From Clostridia bacterium (GTDB taxonomy: Bacteria > Bacillota > Clostridia > Oscillospirales > CAG-272): a stretch of DNA of 64,000 nt. The stretch's first letter is position 1. The number at the start of each line of letters is the position of its first letter. A model generated the notes under the pieces. The model saw only the letters and a program-made list of their open reading frames with translations. It ran no database searches and was not told where the DNA came from. Positions 47,144-55,829 of this stretch are shown one piece after another. A program made the translations under genes and the position numbers. The stretch is taken from the NCBI GenBank assembly GCA_017537175.1, contig JAFYLH010000029.1, positions 1 to 64,000 of the forward strand, written 5' to 3'.

Positions 47144-48034
47144 ATGAAAAACAAAAAGCTTCTCAAATTCAATAAAAAACTGACCTGGGTCCTGATGGCA
47201 TGCCCCATAGTATTTGCGGCATTGCAGACGGTACTCTTGACCTGCTTTTATGATGCACCCATGCGCCTGTATGCCCACAGCGGTACTGCTTTTGCACTTA
47301 TATACAATGTTCTGCTCTTTGTTTTTGTAATAGGCGCTCTGGCTCTGTATTATTTTACCGACTGTGATCATATATCCGGTAAGGTGGCGAATACCACAAT
47401 ATTTACCCGTATATTCGGTATACTTTCATCCGTGTCCCTTTTGGCAAAGGGTGTATTTGATCTTATACCCTTTATCAAGGATTACACTCAAACCTATAAA
47501 ATGCTTGGTCTTAAGGAATATATAGAGCAGGTATTTGCCTCCAAGCAGCAAAGATTTTTGCTTCTGTCCGCCATTGTGTGCTTTGTGGCATTTGTTTACC
47601 TTGCCTTGGTGTCTATTATGCCCAAGGGTCAGAATCAGCTCAAGACCTGGCTTGGATGTGTAACCATAGTTTGGCATATACTCTATCTGCTGGCAACATA
47701 TTTTGATATGACAGGACCTCTCAACGATCCCATAAGACTTATCAATCAGTTTGCTCTTGTGGGTATGATGATGTTTTTGACCGTGGAGATAAGATTCCTT
47801 TGCGAGATACCCAAAAAGGGATTATATATCGGCATATCAATAGGCGCGTTTACTCTGCTCCTTTGCTCCTCGGTTGCAACTATTGTTTATATGATAGCTT
47901 CAAACAGCATTACAAGCAATATCGTACTTAACATCTATCAGCTTGTATCTGCGGGTTATGTGTTCACAAGACTTATGGCACAGCTTAAGAGCTTTGAAAT
48001 AAAAGCACCTGAAACACCTGTAGTAAACAAATAA
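47144..48034 (+). CDS. Hypothetical multi-pass membrane protein
   Basis: 296 aa with about seven membrane segments (including WVLMACPIVFAALQTVLLTC, ALIYNVLLFVFVIGALALYY, FLLLSAIVCFVAFVYLALVS and IGISIGAFTLLLCSSVATIV). The start ATG at 47144 follows a weak AGAAAGTGAG; a GTG at 47132 is possible. No transport or catalytic motif was recognised. It is co-transcribed with the lipoprotein from 46362-46390 and ends at a strong hairpin. Confidence 0.8.
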   Translation: MKNKKLLKFNKKLTWVLMACPIVFAALQTVLLTCFYDAPMRLYAHSGTAFALIYNVLLFVFVIGALALYYFTDCDHISGKVANTTIFTRIFGILSSVSLLAKGVFDLIPFIKDYTQTYKMLGLKEYIEQVFASKQQRFLLLSAIVCFVAFVYLALVSIMPKGQNQLKTWLGCVTIVWHILYLLATYFDMTGPLNDPIRLINQFALVGMMMFLTVEIRFLCEIPKKGLYIGISIGAFTLLLCSSVATIVYMIASNSITSNIVLNIYQLVSAGYVFTRLMAQLKSFEIKAPETPVVNK

Positions 48035-48064
48035 AAAAATTCCACCGAAAGGGTGGAATTTTTT
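48034..48064. terminator. Bidirectional terminator between membrane protein and GH32 gene
   Basis: Stem AAAATTCCACC with its complement and a GAAA loop, with A/T tracts on both sides, between two converging genes. Confidence 0.88.
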
Positions 48065-48071
48065 ATTGCTG

Positions 48072-49655
48072 TTATTTACCTAACTTATAGATCTCAAGCT
48101 TGCCCTCGCCCTCAAGCTTTGCCTCGATACCCTTGTATCTTGCATCAGGCTTAAGAGGAAGATAAAGCTCGCCCTGGTCGCAGAAGAACTCTGCCATCAT
48201 AATGTCAAAGATACCTCTGATTCGAACCTTGTCCTCTGTCAGAACATAGGGAACATCAAACCTGACCTTATCGGGAGGAAGCACCCAAAGCTTGTTTTCT
48301 GCCTTGTCAAAGGTGAACTCATAGCCGCGTACAGTAAGCTTACCCTCGGGGTCAAACTCCATTATGGCATCAAAGGCATCTCCTGCTCCGTATACTACCT
48401 CTATATCCTTACCCTCTGCCCTTCTGCATTCGACTCTGTAAGCATCAAGCTCCTTTACAGGCTGATAGCAGAGGCGCACACCGAGACCTGTTTCTTTGAG
48501 ACACATCTCGGTGGGAATGGTCATACCCTGGTTAAAGGGCATACCGTGTCTTGCATAGGCTATGGGATACCAGGCAATACGGATCTTGCGGTCATCGGGA
48601 GCATTGTCAAAGTTCTGATGAGCATAAGCGGTAAAGCGCTCCCACTCGTCGGTATGCATATAGTTGGTGTAGGAGCCGTTGTACTTGTTACAGAAGGTCT
48701 CGGTGACCTTCATTATGTATCTGTACTTATCCACACGGTCCTCGGGAATGGGATCTGGAGTAAACACATGACCGTCAAAGTCACCTATCTGATATGCTCC
48801 GTCACCGCCGTTAAGTATCCACTTCCAGGTATCTGTTCCCTCGATGCGGTACTTAACAAAGTCGGGACATTCTCTGAAGCCCTCTATATCGCTTTCGTGA
48901 GTCCAGTTTACAAGGTCGGGAGAGGATGATATGGTATAGGATGTAATATCACGCAGGGTGATGGAAAAATACTTTTGGAACTCGTCTATCCACAGGATCT
49001 TGGGGTCACCGTTACCTGCGGTGTTGACACTCTTGAAGGTGTAGTGATAGCCGCCGTCATCGCTTTCATAGATAAGGTAGCCGTGAGTGATACATACCTT
49101 GCCGTTTTCGCGGTTGATAAAGCCTGTTCCGGAGGCCGCATGGGGGTAACGAAGTATAGGCTCTGCCTCATGCCATGTGATAAGGTCTTTTGACCAGGCG
49201 TGTCCCCAATGGTTATTGTCCCACATACCCTCTATCGCACCGGGACAGTGCTGATAGTAGAGGTGGTATACACCGTCAAAGTATATACAGCCGTTGGGGT
49301 CGTTTACCCAGCCGCGCTGTGTGGTAAAGTGAACTATGGGTCTCAGACTGTCGTTATCGTGATCTGTATCGTAGCTGTCCTCACAGCGGATGAACTTTCT
49401 TCTGAACTCAAGCTTTTCCTCGGACAGATCAGCACCCTCGGGAGATCTTCTCCAAGGGGACTTACAGTTTTCAAGGGTTACGCGAAGCTCCTTGCCCATA
49501 TACTCCTGCATATCAACAAAGTACTTGGGTCCGCCCTCACCCAAATGGGTAAACACCTGCTCTACCAGATCATCTCCGTCCCAGAAGTTAACTGTGATAC
49601 AGTTGTTATGCTTGTTATCGGTTTCAAATGTTATATATCTTTTATCTATTAACAT
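48072..49655 (-). CDS. GH32-family glycoside hydrolase (fructan/sucrose hydrolase-like)
   Basis: 527 aa, no signal peptide, so cytoplasmic. After an N-terminal beta domain (about 1-100), the five-bladed propeller has the GH32 nucleophile motif RGWVNDPNGCIYFDG (about residue 114), the RDP-like region TLRDITSYTISSSPDLVNW and the acid/base ECPDFVKY. A C-terminal beta-sandwich follows. GGAGAT precedes the ATG. It would release fructose from beta-fructosides; the RDP motif appears as LRDI, so substrate may differ from sucrose. It lies downstream of a DUF4838 gene, separated by a repeat-rich spacer. Confidence 0.88.
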   Translation of the reverse strand: MLIDKRYITFETDNKHNNCITVNFWDGDDLVEQVFTHLGEGGPKYFVDMQEYMGKELRVTLENCKSPWRRSPEGADLSEEKLEFRRKFIRCEDSYDTDHDNDSLRPIVHFTTQRGWVNDPNGCIYFDGVYHLYYQHCPGAIEGMWDNNHWGHAWSKDLITWHEAEPILRYPHAASGTGFINRENGKVCITHGYLIYESDDGGYHYTFKSVNTAGNGDPKILWIDEFQKYFSITLRDITSYTISSSPDLVNWTHESDIEGFRECPDFVKYRIEGTDTWKWILNGGDGAYQIGDFDGHVFTPDPIPEDRVDKYRYIMKVTETFCNKYNGSYTNYMHTDEWERFTAYAHQNFDNAPDDRKIRIAWYPIAYARHGMPFNQGMTIPTEMCLKETGLGVRLCYQPVKELDAYRVECRRAEGKDIEVVYGAGDAFDAIMEFDPEGKLTVRGYEFTFDKAENKLWVLPPDKVRFDVPYVLTEDKVRIRGIFDIMMAEFFCDQGELYLPLKPDARYKGIEAKLEGEGKLEIYKLGK

Positions 49656-49678
49656 AACTTTATCTCCATTTCAGTGAA

Positions 49679-49847
49679 GATTTTCGCTATGCGAAAATCA
49701 TCCTTAATTCCTCTCATTGACACCGGCAATTCCCGCTTCGCTCCTAAAGTCGCTTGCGCTCATTGGGTGTCGGCTGTCCTCGCAGACTTACTTCTTCTGC
49801 CACCGGCAGCGCAAGTCTGTTCGGCATTCCGCATTCCGAATTCCGCA
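49679..49847 (-). repeat. Repeat-rich spacer: heptads, nested hairpins and TTAAGG hairpin module
   Basis: Read on the minus strand: heptads TGCGGAA, TTCGGAA, TGCGGAA, TGCCGAA (49847-49820); a hairpin closing with CAGACTT/AAGTCTG; a larger stem GACACC/GGTGTC enclosing AGCGCAAGCG and AGCGAAGCG; GGAATTAAGG; then GATTTTCGC-ATA-GCGAAAATC (49699-49679). The last part matches the element at 28303-28331. No gene is visible. Confidence 0.82.
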
Positions 49848-49850
49848 TTT

Positions 49851-49878
49851 AAGATATATTGGCTCACCAATATATCTT
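49851..49878 (-). repeat. Palindrome spanning the stop codon of DUF4838 gene 49864
   Basis: AAGATATATTGG and its exact complement flank a 4-base centre; one arm encodes the last residues KIYW and the stop TGA lies at the centre. Confidence 0.88.
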
Positions 49879-51591
49879 AACTCCTGCGTTTTGTGTAAAA
49901 TCTGTGATCTCGGGAAGCTTGGACTGCCAGCCGCGGGGTTCGATATTATTCTTTTCAAGACCGCGGTAGAAGGCTTCGTTTCTTGCAATAAGAGCCTGCT
50001 TTTCTTCCTCTGTCTTTGCATCCTTCATACGGTGGTCAAAGGTATAGAGAAGGCTGGAATAGATATAACCCAGCTGTGAGCGCTCAAGATGCTCGCGCTG
50101 AAGATCGGTCTCGCAAAGCTCGGCAGCCTTTTCCCAAAGCTCGTTCATCTTATCATCGTTTGCAAGTATATATTCGCAGTTAAAGAGGTGCCCGGGATTC
50201 TGATAGCAATGCAGATGACGGGGATTACCCTCGTTGTCGATCCTTACCGCTTCGGTAAGCATAGCTATATATTCCTTGATATACTTACCGCCGGGACCGT
50301 AGTAGCCCTCAAGAAATTCATCCATATGAAGATCAAACTCCTCCTCTGACATATCCGGATCCCAAAGCAGCTTTGAGAGCAGGTAGGCACGCAGCTCCAC
50401 CATATCGGTTATATGATCGTCATAGTAGTTATCACCCTCGCAGAACATACCGCGGACATTGTGATGATAGTAATACTGTATATTTTTACGCAGAGTATGG
50501 AAATCGGGAAAATGAGGAACGGTAAAGGAAAAGTTTGCGTTATAGTCCCAAAGATATATGGTCTTTGCCACCTTGCCCCATTTACGGAAGTTAGCAAGGA
50601 ACTTCTGATTGATCTCACAGTTTTCGTCATAAACGGGATGGTTATAGCAAAGCTCCATGGGAGCAAACTCGATGATGACATTGTCACGGGGCTTGGTTAT
50701 CTTGGGACAGTCGGTGGTATGCAGATAAGCCAATGTCATTATCTTTACCTTGGGGTACTCGTCCTTTATAGCATCGGCAACCGCATTGACAAAGCGAAGC
50801 AGGCTTCCTGCGTGAGAGCCCTCCTCCTCGTCTATCTTACGGCATTTTTCGCACTTACAGAAATTCTCTGCACCAATCTCGTTATCGTTCTGGGATACAG
50901 AAATGATCCTTGCCTCGGGATAGCCGCGGCAAAGCTTTTTTACATTCTCGATACACTTTGCAAGATTAGCCTCATCCGAAAAACAGGGCTGCTGATGCTG
51001 GGGAACATCCAAGAGACTCTCCATAGTATGGATAAAACGGCCGGGATAAAGGAAGCTTCCGCCCATTTCATCGGTAAAGGGTCTCTGATAGCTGGAGTTT
51101 ATCTTGCGCTTTGCGGAGATATCGCACTTCATATATGCGGGGATAGCCACATCACGCCATTCAAGTCTGGGGAACTGCTCCTCAAAAATACCCTCATCAA
51201 GGGTAACGTCACCCTCAAGAAGCAGCTCGGTATCCTGTGTAAAGAATCTCCAGCCGCAGAACTCTTCAAGGAAGGTATATACACCGTAGAGCGTACCTCT
51301 CTTTTCGTTACCGGTAATAAAGAGACAGCTGTCAAATACCGAGATAACAAAGCCCTCCTCACCGTACTTGGAGAAATTTACCTGCTTTGCGGTCTTAAAG
51401 CATCTGCCGATATAAATTATGTTTCTGCCGTGCTCCTCGGACTCCTTTAATATTTTAAGCTCGGTTCCCACGGTAAGCTTGATATATTTAACAAGCTCTT
51501 TTGCCGAATATGCCTCGCACTCGGTTGCGTTGTCGGGGATAAGAACGGTATAATCCGCAATATTGTTTTTTACGATAAAAATATTTTTCAT
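49864..51591 (-). CDS. Cytoplasmic DUF4838 protein (putative glycosidase)
   Basis: 575 aa, no signal peptide. The GH67-N-like domain (about 15-120) has CEAYSAKELVKYIKLTVG, IIYIGRCFKTAK and YGVYTFLEEFCGWRFFTQD. The DUF4838 barrel has ISVSQNDNEIGAENFCKCEK with C-x-C-x2-C near residue 246, LAYLHTTDCPKITK, VIIEFAPMELCYNHPVYDEN and ELRAYLLSKLLWDPDMSEEE. It is closely similar in architecture to the 21466-23250 protein and differs from the SLH forms. AAAGGA lies about 11 bases before the ATG. It probably cleaves an imported acidic oligosaccharide; partners are the GH32 gene downstream and, elsewhere, the uronate operon. Confidence 0.88.
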   Translation of the reverse strand: MKNIFIVKNNIADYTVLIPDNATECEAYSAKELVKYIKLTVGTELKILKESEEHGRNIIYIGRCFKTAKQVNFSKYGEEGFVISVFDSCLFITGNEKRGTLYGVYTFLEEFCGWRFFTQDTELLLEGDVTLDEGIFEEQFPRLEWRDVAIPAYMKCDISAKRKINSSYQRPFTDEMGGSFLYPGRFIHTMESLLDVPQHQQPCFSDEANLAKCIENVKKLCRGYPEARIISVSQNDNEIGAENFCKCEKCRKIDEEEGSHAGSLLRFVNAVADAIKDEYPKVKIMTLAYLHTTDCPKITKPRDNVIIEFAPMELCYNHPVYDENCEINQKFLANFRKWGKVAKTIYLWDYNANFSFTVPHFPDFHTLRKNIQYYYHHNVRGMFCEGDNYYDDHITDMVELRAYLLSKLLWDPDMSEEEFDLHMDEFLEGYYGPGGKYIKEYIAMLTEAVRIDNEGNPRHLHCYQNPGHLFNCEYILANDDKMNELWEKAAELCETDLQREHLERSQLGYIYSSLLYTFDHRMKDAKTEEEKQALIARNEAFYRGLEKNNIEPRGWQSKLPEITDFTQNAGVKIYW

Positions 51592-51660
51592 AAGCGTTCA
51601 TTCCTTTATTTTGTTATATATAGAATACCAAATTTCTGTGGGGTCTGTCAACAGTTATAT

Positions 51661-51692
51661 AAAAAGAAGGCTGAAAATTCAGCCTTCTTTTT
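51661..51692 (-). terminator. Terminator of the subtilase gene
   Basis: Near-perfect 15-bp stem AAAAAGAAGGCTGAA with its complement; overlaps the stop codon at 51691 and carries a T tract on the minus strand. Confidence 0.85.
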
Positions 51693-54600
51693 ACTGTTCT
51701 ATTTCGTCGATGACGCGTTTTCCTATCGTATTTATTGCATCTACGCTTACAACAAAGTTAACATCATCTATAACCGTTTCAACAGATTTACTTGCAAAGA
51801 TCCTTCCTGCATTGGCAGAATAATATCCGTTTTCTGCAGTAATATCTCCACTTAAGCTGCAGTTTTTAAATATTGCACTAGAACCACAGCTGCCTATAAA
51901 TCCGCCTGCATATGATATATTTCCGACCGTATCACTAGTTTTTGCTTTAACAGTACCCTCATATTCACAACCTGTGACGGTAATTACATATCCGTTTTCG
52001 TTAAGTCCAAAGGTATATCCCATCATACCTCCCGCATATACAGCACTGCATCCGTCTGCCGTAACATCTGCCGTAATACTGCAATCTGAGATATTTATAA
52101 CATTATCATATGTAAAGTGACCGCTTCCGTAATCATGACTGTCTTCACCGATAAGACCGCCTGCGTGAGCTGTAGCACCGTAGAACAGTGTCACCGAGTT
52201 GGAGGTTCTCTTTGAACCGTAGCTTGTTTCTGCAACAACACTTCCCTTTACAACAGCTCTGCTTATTATCAGCTCCTCAGATGAGCTTGATTTACCGATA
52301 AGACCTCCTGCATCGCTATAACCGTATTCAGCCTTACCGCTATGTGTACACTTGACATTTCCTTCAAAAAGCACATCCTTTATTTTAATATCACCCGCAG
52401 AACAACCGATTAATCCTCCGGCTGTGCCATAGGCAGTCAAGCTTTGAGAAAGACTGTATTCTGCTTTGACATTTGAGGTAACATTTGCATATACCGTTAC
52501 ATATTCTATAACAGTCTGTCCCATCATGTCACTTGCAAACAAGCCTCCCGCATCTGATTTTGAAGAGATATCATCACAAATAACATAACAGTTGTACACA
52601 GTTCCGTTACCAAAAACCGCAATTACTGCCGCATCCGTACTTCCGGATATCTTTATTGCCTCGATACCTAAATTCTTTACCGTTGCGTTATCAATCCTGC
52701 CAAACAGTCCTGCATTGTCTGTATCGTAGCAATTTAAATTTTCGATGGTATAGCCCTGACCGTCCAGAGTACCGGTAAACCTATTGTCATAGTTATCGCA
52801 CAATGGTACCCATCTTCCGTTGTTGTATGTACTCAGATCAATATCACATTTAAGCACAAAGCTGCCGTCAGGGTCAGCATTTATCTTTTCGTACAGCTCA
52901 CGGGCAGTGGATATTTCTGTAGCCGCAGGATCAGCGGGAGAAATGTCGGTCATAAACATATTATTTTCAGGCTTCATTTTTATCCAGTCGCCTAAATAGT
53001 TAATACCGTTGTTCTGTACATCAACAGGCTCTGAAAGTACATATTGCCTGTATCCCTCTGCGCTAACGGTCAGGTTATATCTGCCCTTGGGAACAAACAG
53101 CTCAAAATGTCCCATAGCATCGGTAGTTGTACTATACTGCTCATTGGTAGATGTATTTGTTACAGTAACGGTTGCATCGGCGATCTTGAAATCAACATCC
53201 TCTGCCGAAACCACCCAGCACAGTATACCGCCGTTTTTGGGCTCTTCACCGCTTTCAGAGGTCTTCATATGTGCTGCCTGCTGAACCGCCATATATGCAT
53301 CAACCATATCGCATGAATTACACCTGAAGCTGGAGTTTGAGCATACTATCTCTTTAACCTGAGCGCCGGTAAGATCATTATTTACCGACCAGACCGATGC
53401 CGCCACTCCCGCAACATGGGGGGACGCCATAGATGTACCTCTCCAGTTTTTGCTGCTGTACTTGCTGTTGGGTACGGTGGAGTAAATATTTTCACCGGGA
53501 GCATAAATATCTACTCTGTCTCCGCCATTGGAAAAATTACAGATTTCATAATTTGAATCTACTGCACCTACTACGATAATCCTGTTATAAACATCAGGAT
53601 AATCCTCTTCACTGATCACCGTTGTCCAAAAATTATATTTGCAGTCATATATAATATTATTTTTTCTGTCTGAATTATTACCGGCAGAGTTAACCAAAAC
53701 AAAATCATAACCCTTATTCAATAAACGGTTTAAAAAATCGCCCAAAATATATGAATTTGATTCTAAATAATCTACCATATCATCCCATTCGGGATCAGTA
53801 TATTTCAAACCGCTTTCTTTATATTTGTATCCCCAGCTTGTATTAATAACCTTTACATCTCTTAAAATCAGCTCTGAATATGCAATTTTAAGACTCATAG
53901 AGGTTACAATATTTTCTGTATATGATTCAACACCGTCAAAGGATACACCGTACAAATTACCTTCGCCGTAAGGATAAACACCGCAAATACCTTCCTTGTT
54001 ATCGGTTTTGGCTGCCATTGTTCCGGCTACATGTGTTCCATGATCACGACGGTTAACATTATTGTAAAAAACCTCGGCAAAGCCCAGATCCTTATGATCG
54101 GTATCAAAACCGCAATCTATCAAACCTACCTTAACAGGATCTACATTCTTTTTATTGGCATTCAGTATATCCCAGGATGCCAATACCTCTATAGCCTCTA
54201 TACCCCAGCTTTTTCCCTTACAGTCATTGAAATTTTGAAGATCCTTTTTCCATTTATCTCCAAAATAAAAACCGTTGCGTTCCTCATTAACATCAACATC
54301 TACATAACAAACATAATTTATATAAGCAGACTCTACAAGCGGACTGTTATTTAAGGTCTCTAACAGCTCTTCAAGCTCTTCTTGACTACTGATATTATTA
54401 AATTTCAACTGATAGTCACCGGTTATTTCAATATAACCTGCTATTTCGGCACCGTGCTTTTTTGCAAGTGACTTAATATCTGCAAATCTTGTACCGTCTG
54501 CCGCTACCAACAGTATCTCATTGTCCGCATACATATTACCCTTATCATCTTCGGCAATATGCTCCTTTTCGATCTGGCTGTAATATATCTCTCCTGTTTC

Positions 54601-54861
54601 ATTTTTATCCGAGGTCTTACCTGACTTAAACAGAGAGCCATCAAAAAATATAAGATTTATGCCGCCAATAAGACATACAAGCATCAAGGGTAAAACAACT
54701 ACGCAAAATATAAGTATTAAAGCTATGATCGAAAGAATCAGTTTTTTCTTCGATTTTTTCGGCTTTTTTATTTTAGCGGGAGCAGCGGGTATTTCTGCTT
54801 TTGTTCCGCATAACGGACAGTATTTTCCTTCAAATTCTTTTCCGCAATTTTTACAAAACAT
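51691..54861 (-). CDS. Zinc-ribbon/transmembrane/subtilisin-like protease with GLUG repeats
   Basis: 1056 aa from the ATG at 54861 (MFCKNCGKEFEGKYC), after AGAGGA; the longer frame starts in the promoter. Residues 3-18 are a CxxC-x9-CxxC zinc ribbon. A Pro/Lys linker and one membrane helix (IIALILIFCVVVLPLMLVCL, about 45-70) follow. An inhibitor-like region (about 110-200) precedes the S8 protease: VGLIDCGFDTDH (Asp), RRDHGTHVAGTMAA (His), VLVNSAGNN (oxyanion Asn) and RGTSMASPHVAG (Ser), at about 249, 274, 390 and 477. Then a carboxypeptidase-regulatory-like domain (TTTDAMGHFELFVPKGRYNL) and at least six GLUG-type units (AGGLIGCS, AGGLIGKS, AGGLIGED, AGGFIGSC). The ribbon is cytoplasmic and the protease external if topology is type II. 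Confidence 0.88.
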   Translation of the reverse strand: MFCKNCGKEFEGKYCPLCGTKAEIPAAPAKIKKPKKSKKKLILSIIALILIFCVVVLPLMLVCLIGGINLIFFDGSLFKSGKTSDKNETGEIYYSQIEKEHIAEDDKGNMYADNEILLVAADGTRFADIKSLAKKHGAEIAGYIEITGDYQLKFNNISSQEELEELLETLNNSPLVESAYINYVCYVDVDVNEERNGFYFGDKWKKDLQNFNDCKGKSWGIEAIEVLASWDILNANKKNVDPVKVGLIDCGFDTDHKDLGFAEVFYNNVNRRDHGTHVAGTMAAKTDNKEGICGVYPYGEGNLYGVSFDGVESYTENIVTSMSLKIAYSELILRDVKVINTSWGYKYKESGLKYTDPEWDDMVDYLESNSYILGDFLNRLLNKGYDFVLVNSAGNNSDRKNNIIYDCKYNFWTTVISEEDYPDVYNRIIVVGAVDSNYEICNFSNGGDRVDIYAPGENIYSTVPNSKYSSKNWRGTSMASPHVAGVAASVWSVNNDLTGAQVKEIVCSNSSFRCNSCDMVDAYMAVQQAAHMKTSESGEEPKNGGILCWVVSAEDVDFKIADATVTVTNTSTNEQYSTTTDAMGHFELFVPKGRYNLTVSAEGYRQYVLSEPVDVQNNGINYLGDWIKMKPENNMFMTDISPADPAATEISTARELYEKINADPDGSFVLKCDIDLSTYNNGRWVPLCDNYDNRFTGTLDGQGYTIENLNCYDTDNAGLFGRIDNATVKNLGIEAIKISGSTDAAVIAVFGNGTVYNCYVICDDISSKSDAGGLFASDMMGQTVIEYVTVYANVTSNVKAEYSLSQSLTAYGTAGGLIGCSAGDIKIKDVLFEGNVKCTHSGKAEYGYSDAGGLIGKSSSSEELIISRAVVKGSVVAETSYGSKRTSNSVTLFYGATAHAGGLIGEDSHDYGSGHFTYDNVINISDCSITADVTADGCSAVYAGGMMGYTFGLNENGYVITVTGCEYEGTVKAKTSDTVGNISYAGGFIGSCGSSAIFKNCSLSGDITAENGYYSANAGRIFASKSVETVIDDVNFVVSVDAINTIGKRVIDEIEQ

Positions 54862-54904
54862 AGTATTTCCTCTTTCAAGACGGTAATAATATTCAGTCAG
54901 GATT

Positions 54905-54933
54905 ATTTTATCAACTGCAAATCCTTTTGTCAA
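54905..54933 (-). promoter_or_regulatory. Promoter of the subtilase gene
   Basis: Minus strand TTGACA (54933-54928), 17-base spacer, TAAAAT (54910-54905). Confidence 0.82.
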
Positions 54934-54972
54934 TATATCAGAATAACACTGACTTCAATTATCATCCTTACC

Positions 54973-55001
54973 TTGTCAAATCGCAAATAAAATGATATAA
55001 T
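54973..55001 (+). promoter_or_regulatory. Promoter of the nitroreductase gene
   Basis: TTGTCA (54973-54978), 17-base spacer, TATAAT (54996-55001). It rules out the ATG at 55000 as a start. Confidence 0.8.
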
Positions 55002-55032
55002 GAATAATCAAACCTATGAAAGGGCAAATATC

Positions 55033-55758
55033 ATGAATCCTGTTATCAAACAACTGAAAGAAAGAAAATCTGTACGGGTGTTTACCGACAGACCTATAAC
55101 AGAAGAGGAAAAATACGCCATACTTGAAGCGGCGGTCAATGCTCCTACTGCAGGCTGTCAGCAGCTGTATACCATAATAGATGTAACCGATCAAAAATTA
55201 AAGGATGCTCTTGTCGAAACCTGCGACCACCAGCCCTTTATAGCCACAGCTCCCCTTGTACTGGTGTTCTGTGCAGACTGCCGTAAGTGGTACAATGCCT
55301 TTAAAGAATACGGATGTGAGCCAAGAGACCCCGGGGTGGGAGATCTTATGCTTGCGGTAAGCGACACCAACATTGCCGCACAGAACGCAGTTGTCGCTGC
55401 CCACAGCCTCGGTATAGGCTCCTGCTATATCGGTGACATTATGGAAAATGCAGAAGAGCAAAGAAAGCTCCTTTGTCTGCCCGAATTTGTTTTCCCCTGT
55501 GCTATGCTGGTATTCGGCTATCCCACCGAGCAGCAGCTTAACCGACAAAAGCCAAGCAGAGCAGAGATGAAGCATATAGTCCACCAAAACGGCTACCGTG
55601 ATATGGATAAGGATGAGCTTAAGGATACTCTGTCGGCAAACTTAGGTGAAAAATGCTTTGAGGATTGGATAAAAGCATTCTGTAACCGTAAATATAACTC
55701 CGACTTTTCAAGAGAAATGACAAGATCGGTCAAGGTATTTCTTGAGGATTTTGAATAA
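55033..55758 (+). CDS. Nitroreductase-family FMN oxidoreductase
   Basis: 241 aa from the ATG at 55033 (MNPVIKQLKERKSVRVF), after AAAGGG. KERKSVRVFTDRPITEEEKY and LEAAVNAPTAGCQQLYTI form the FMN-binding N-terminus (R-S-x-R). DTNIAAQNAVVAAHSLGIGS and LLCLPEFVFPCAMLVFGYP complete the fold. The enzyme would use NAD(P)H to reduce nitro, quinone or flavin substrates; true substrate unknown. A C-terminal extension (after about 190) with KCFEDWIKAFCNRKYNSDFS is typical of a Clostridia subgroup. It is a single-gene unit. Confidence 0.9.
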   Translation: MNPVIKQLKERKSVRVFTDRPITEEEKYAILEAAVNAPTAGCQQLYTIIDVTDQKLKDALVETCDHQPFIATAPLVLVFCADCRKWYNAFKEYGCEPRDPGVGDLMLAVSDTNIAAQNAVVAAHSLGIGSCYIGDIMENAEEQRKLLCLPEFVFPCAMLVFGYPTEQQLNRQKPSRAEMKHIVHQNGYRDMDKDELKDTLSANLGEKCFEDWIKAFCNRKYNSDFSREMTRSVKVFLEDFE

Positions 55759-55762
55759 ACAC

Positions 55763-55797
55763 AAAAAACTGTCACGAAAAAATCGTGACAGTTTTTT
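55763..55797. terminator. Bidirectional terminator after the nitroreductase gene
   Basis: Stem AAAACTGTCACGA with its complement and an A-rich loop, T tracts on both strands, between converging genes. Confidence 0.88.
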
Positions 55798-55805
55798 ACC
55801 TTTAA

Positions 55806-55829
55806 TTCCGCACTCCGCACTCCGCATTA
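55806..55829 (-). repeat. Stop-codon heptad element (SDR gene)
   Basis: On the minus strand, directly after the TAA of the SDR gene (55829-55827): TGCGGAG, TGCGGAG, TGCGGAA, then TTAAAGG. Same form as the element after the PfkB kinase. Confidence 0.85.
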
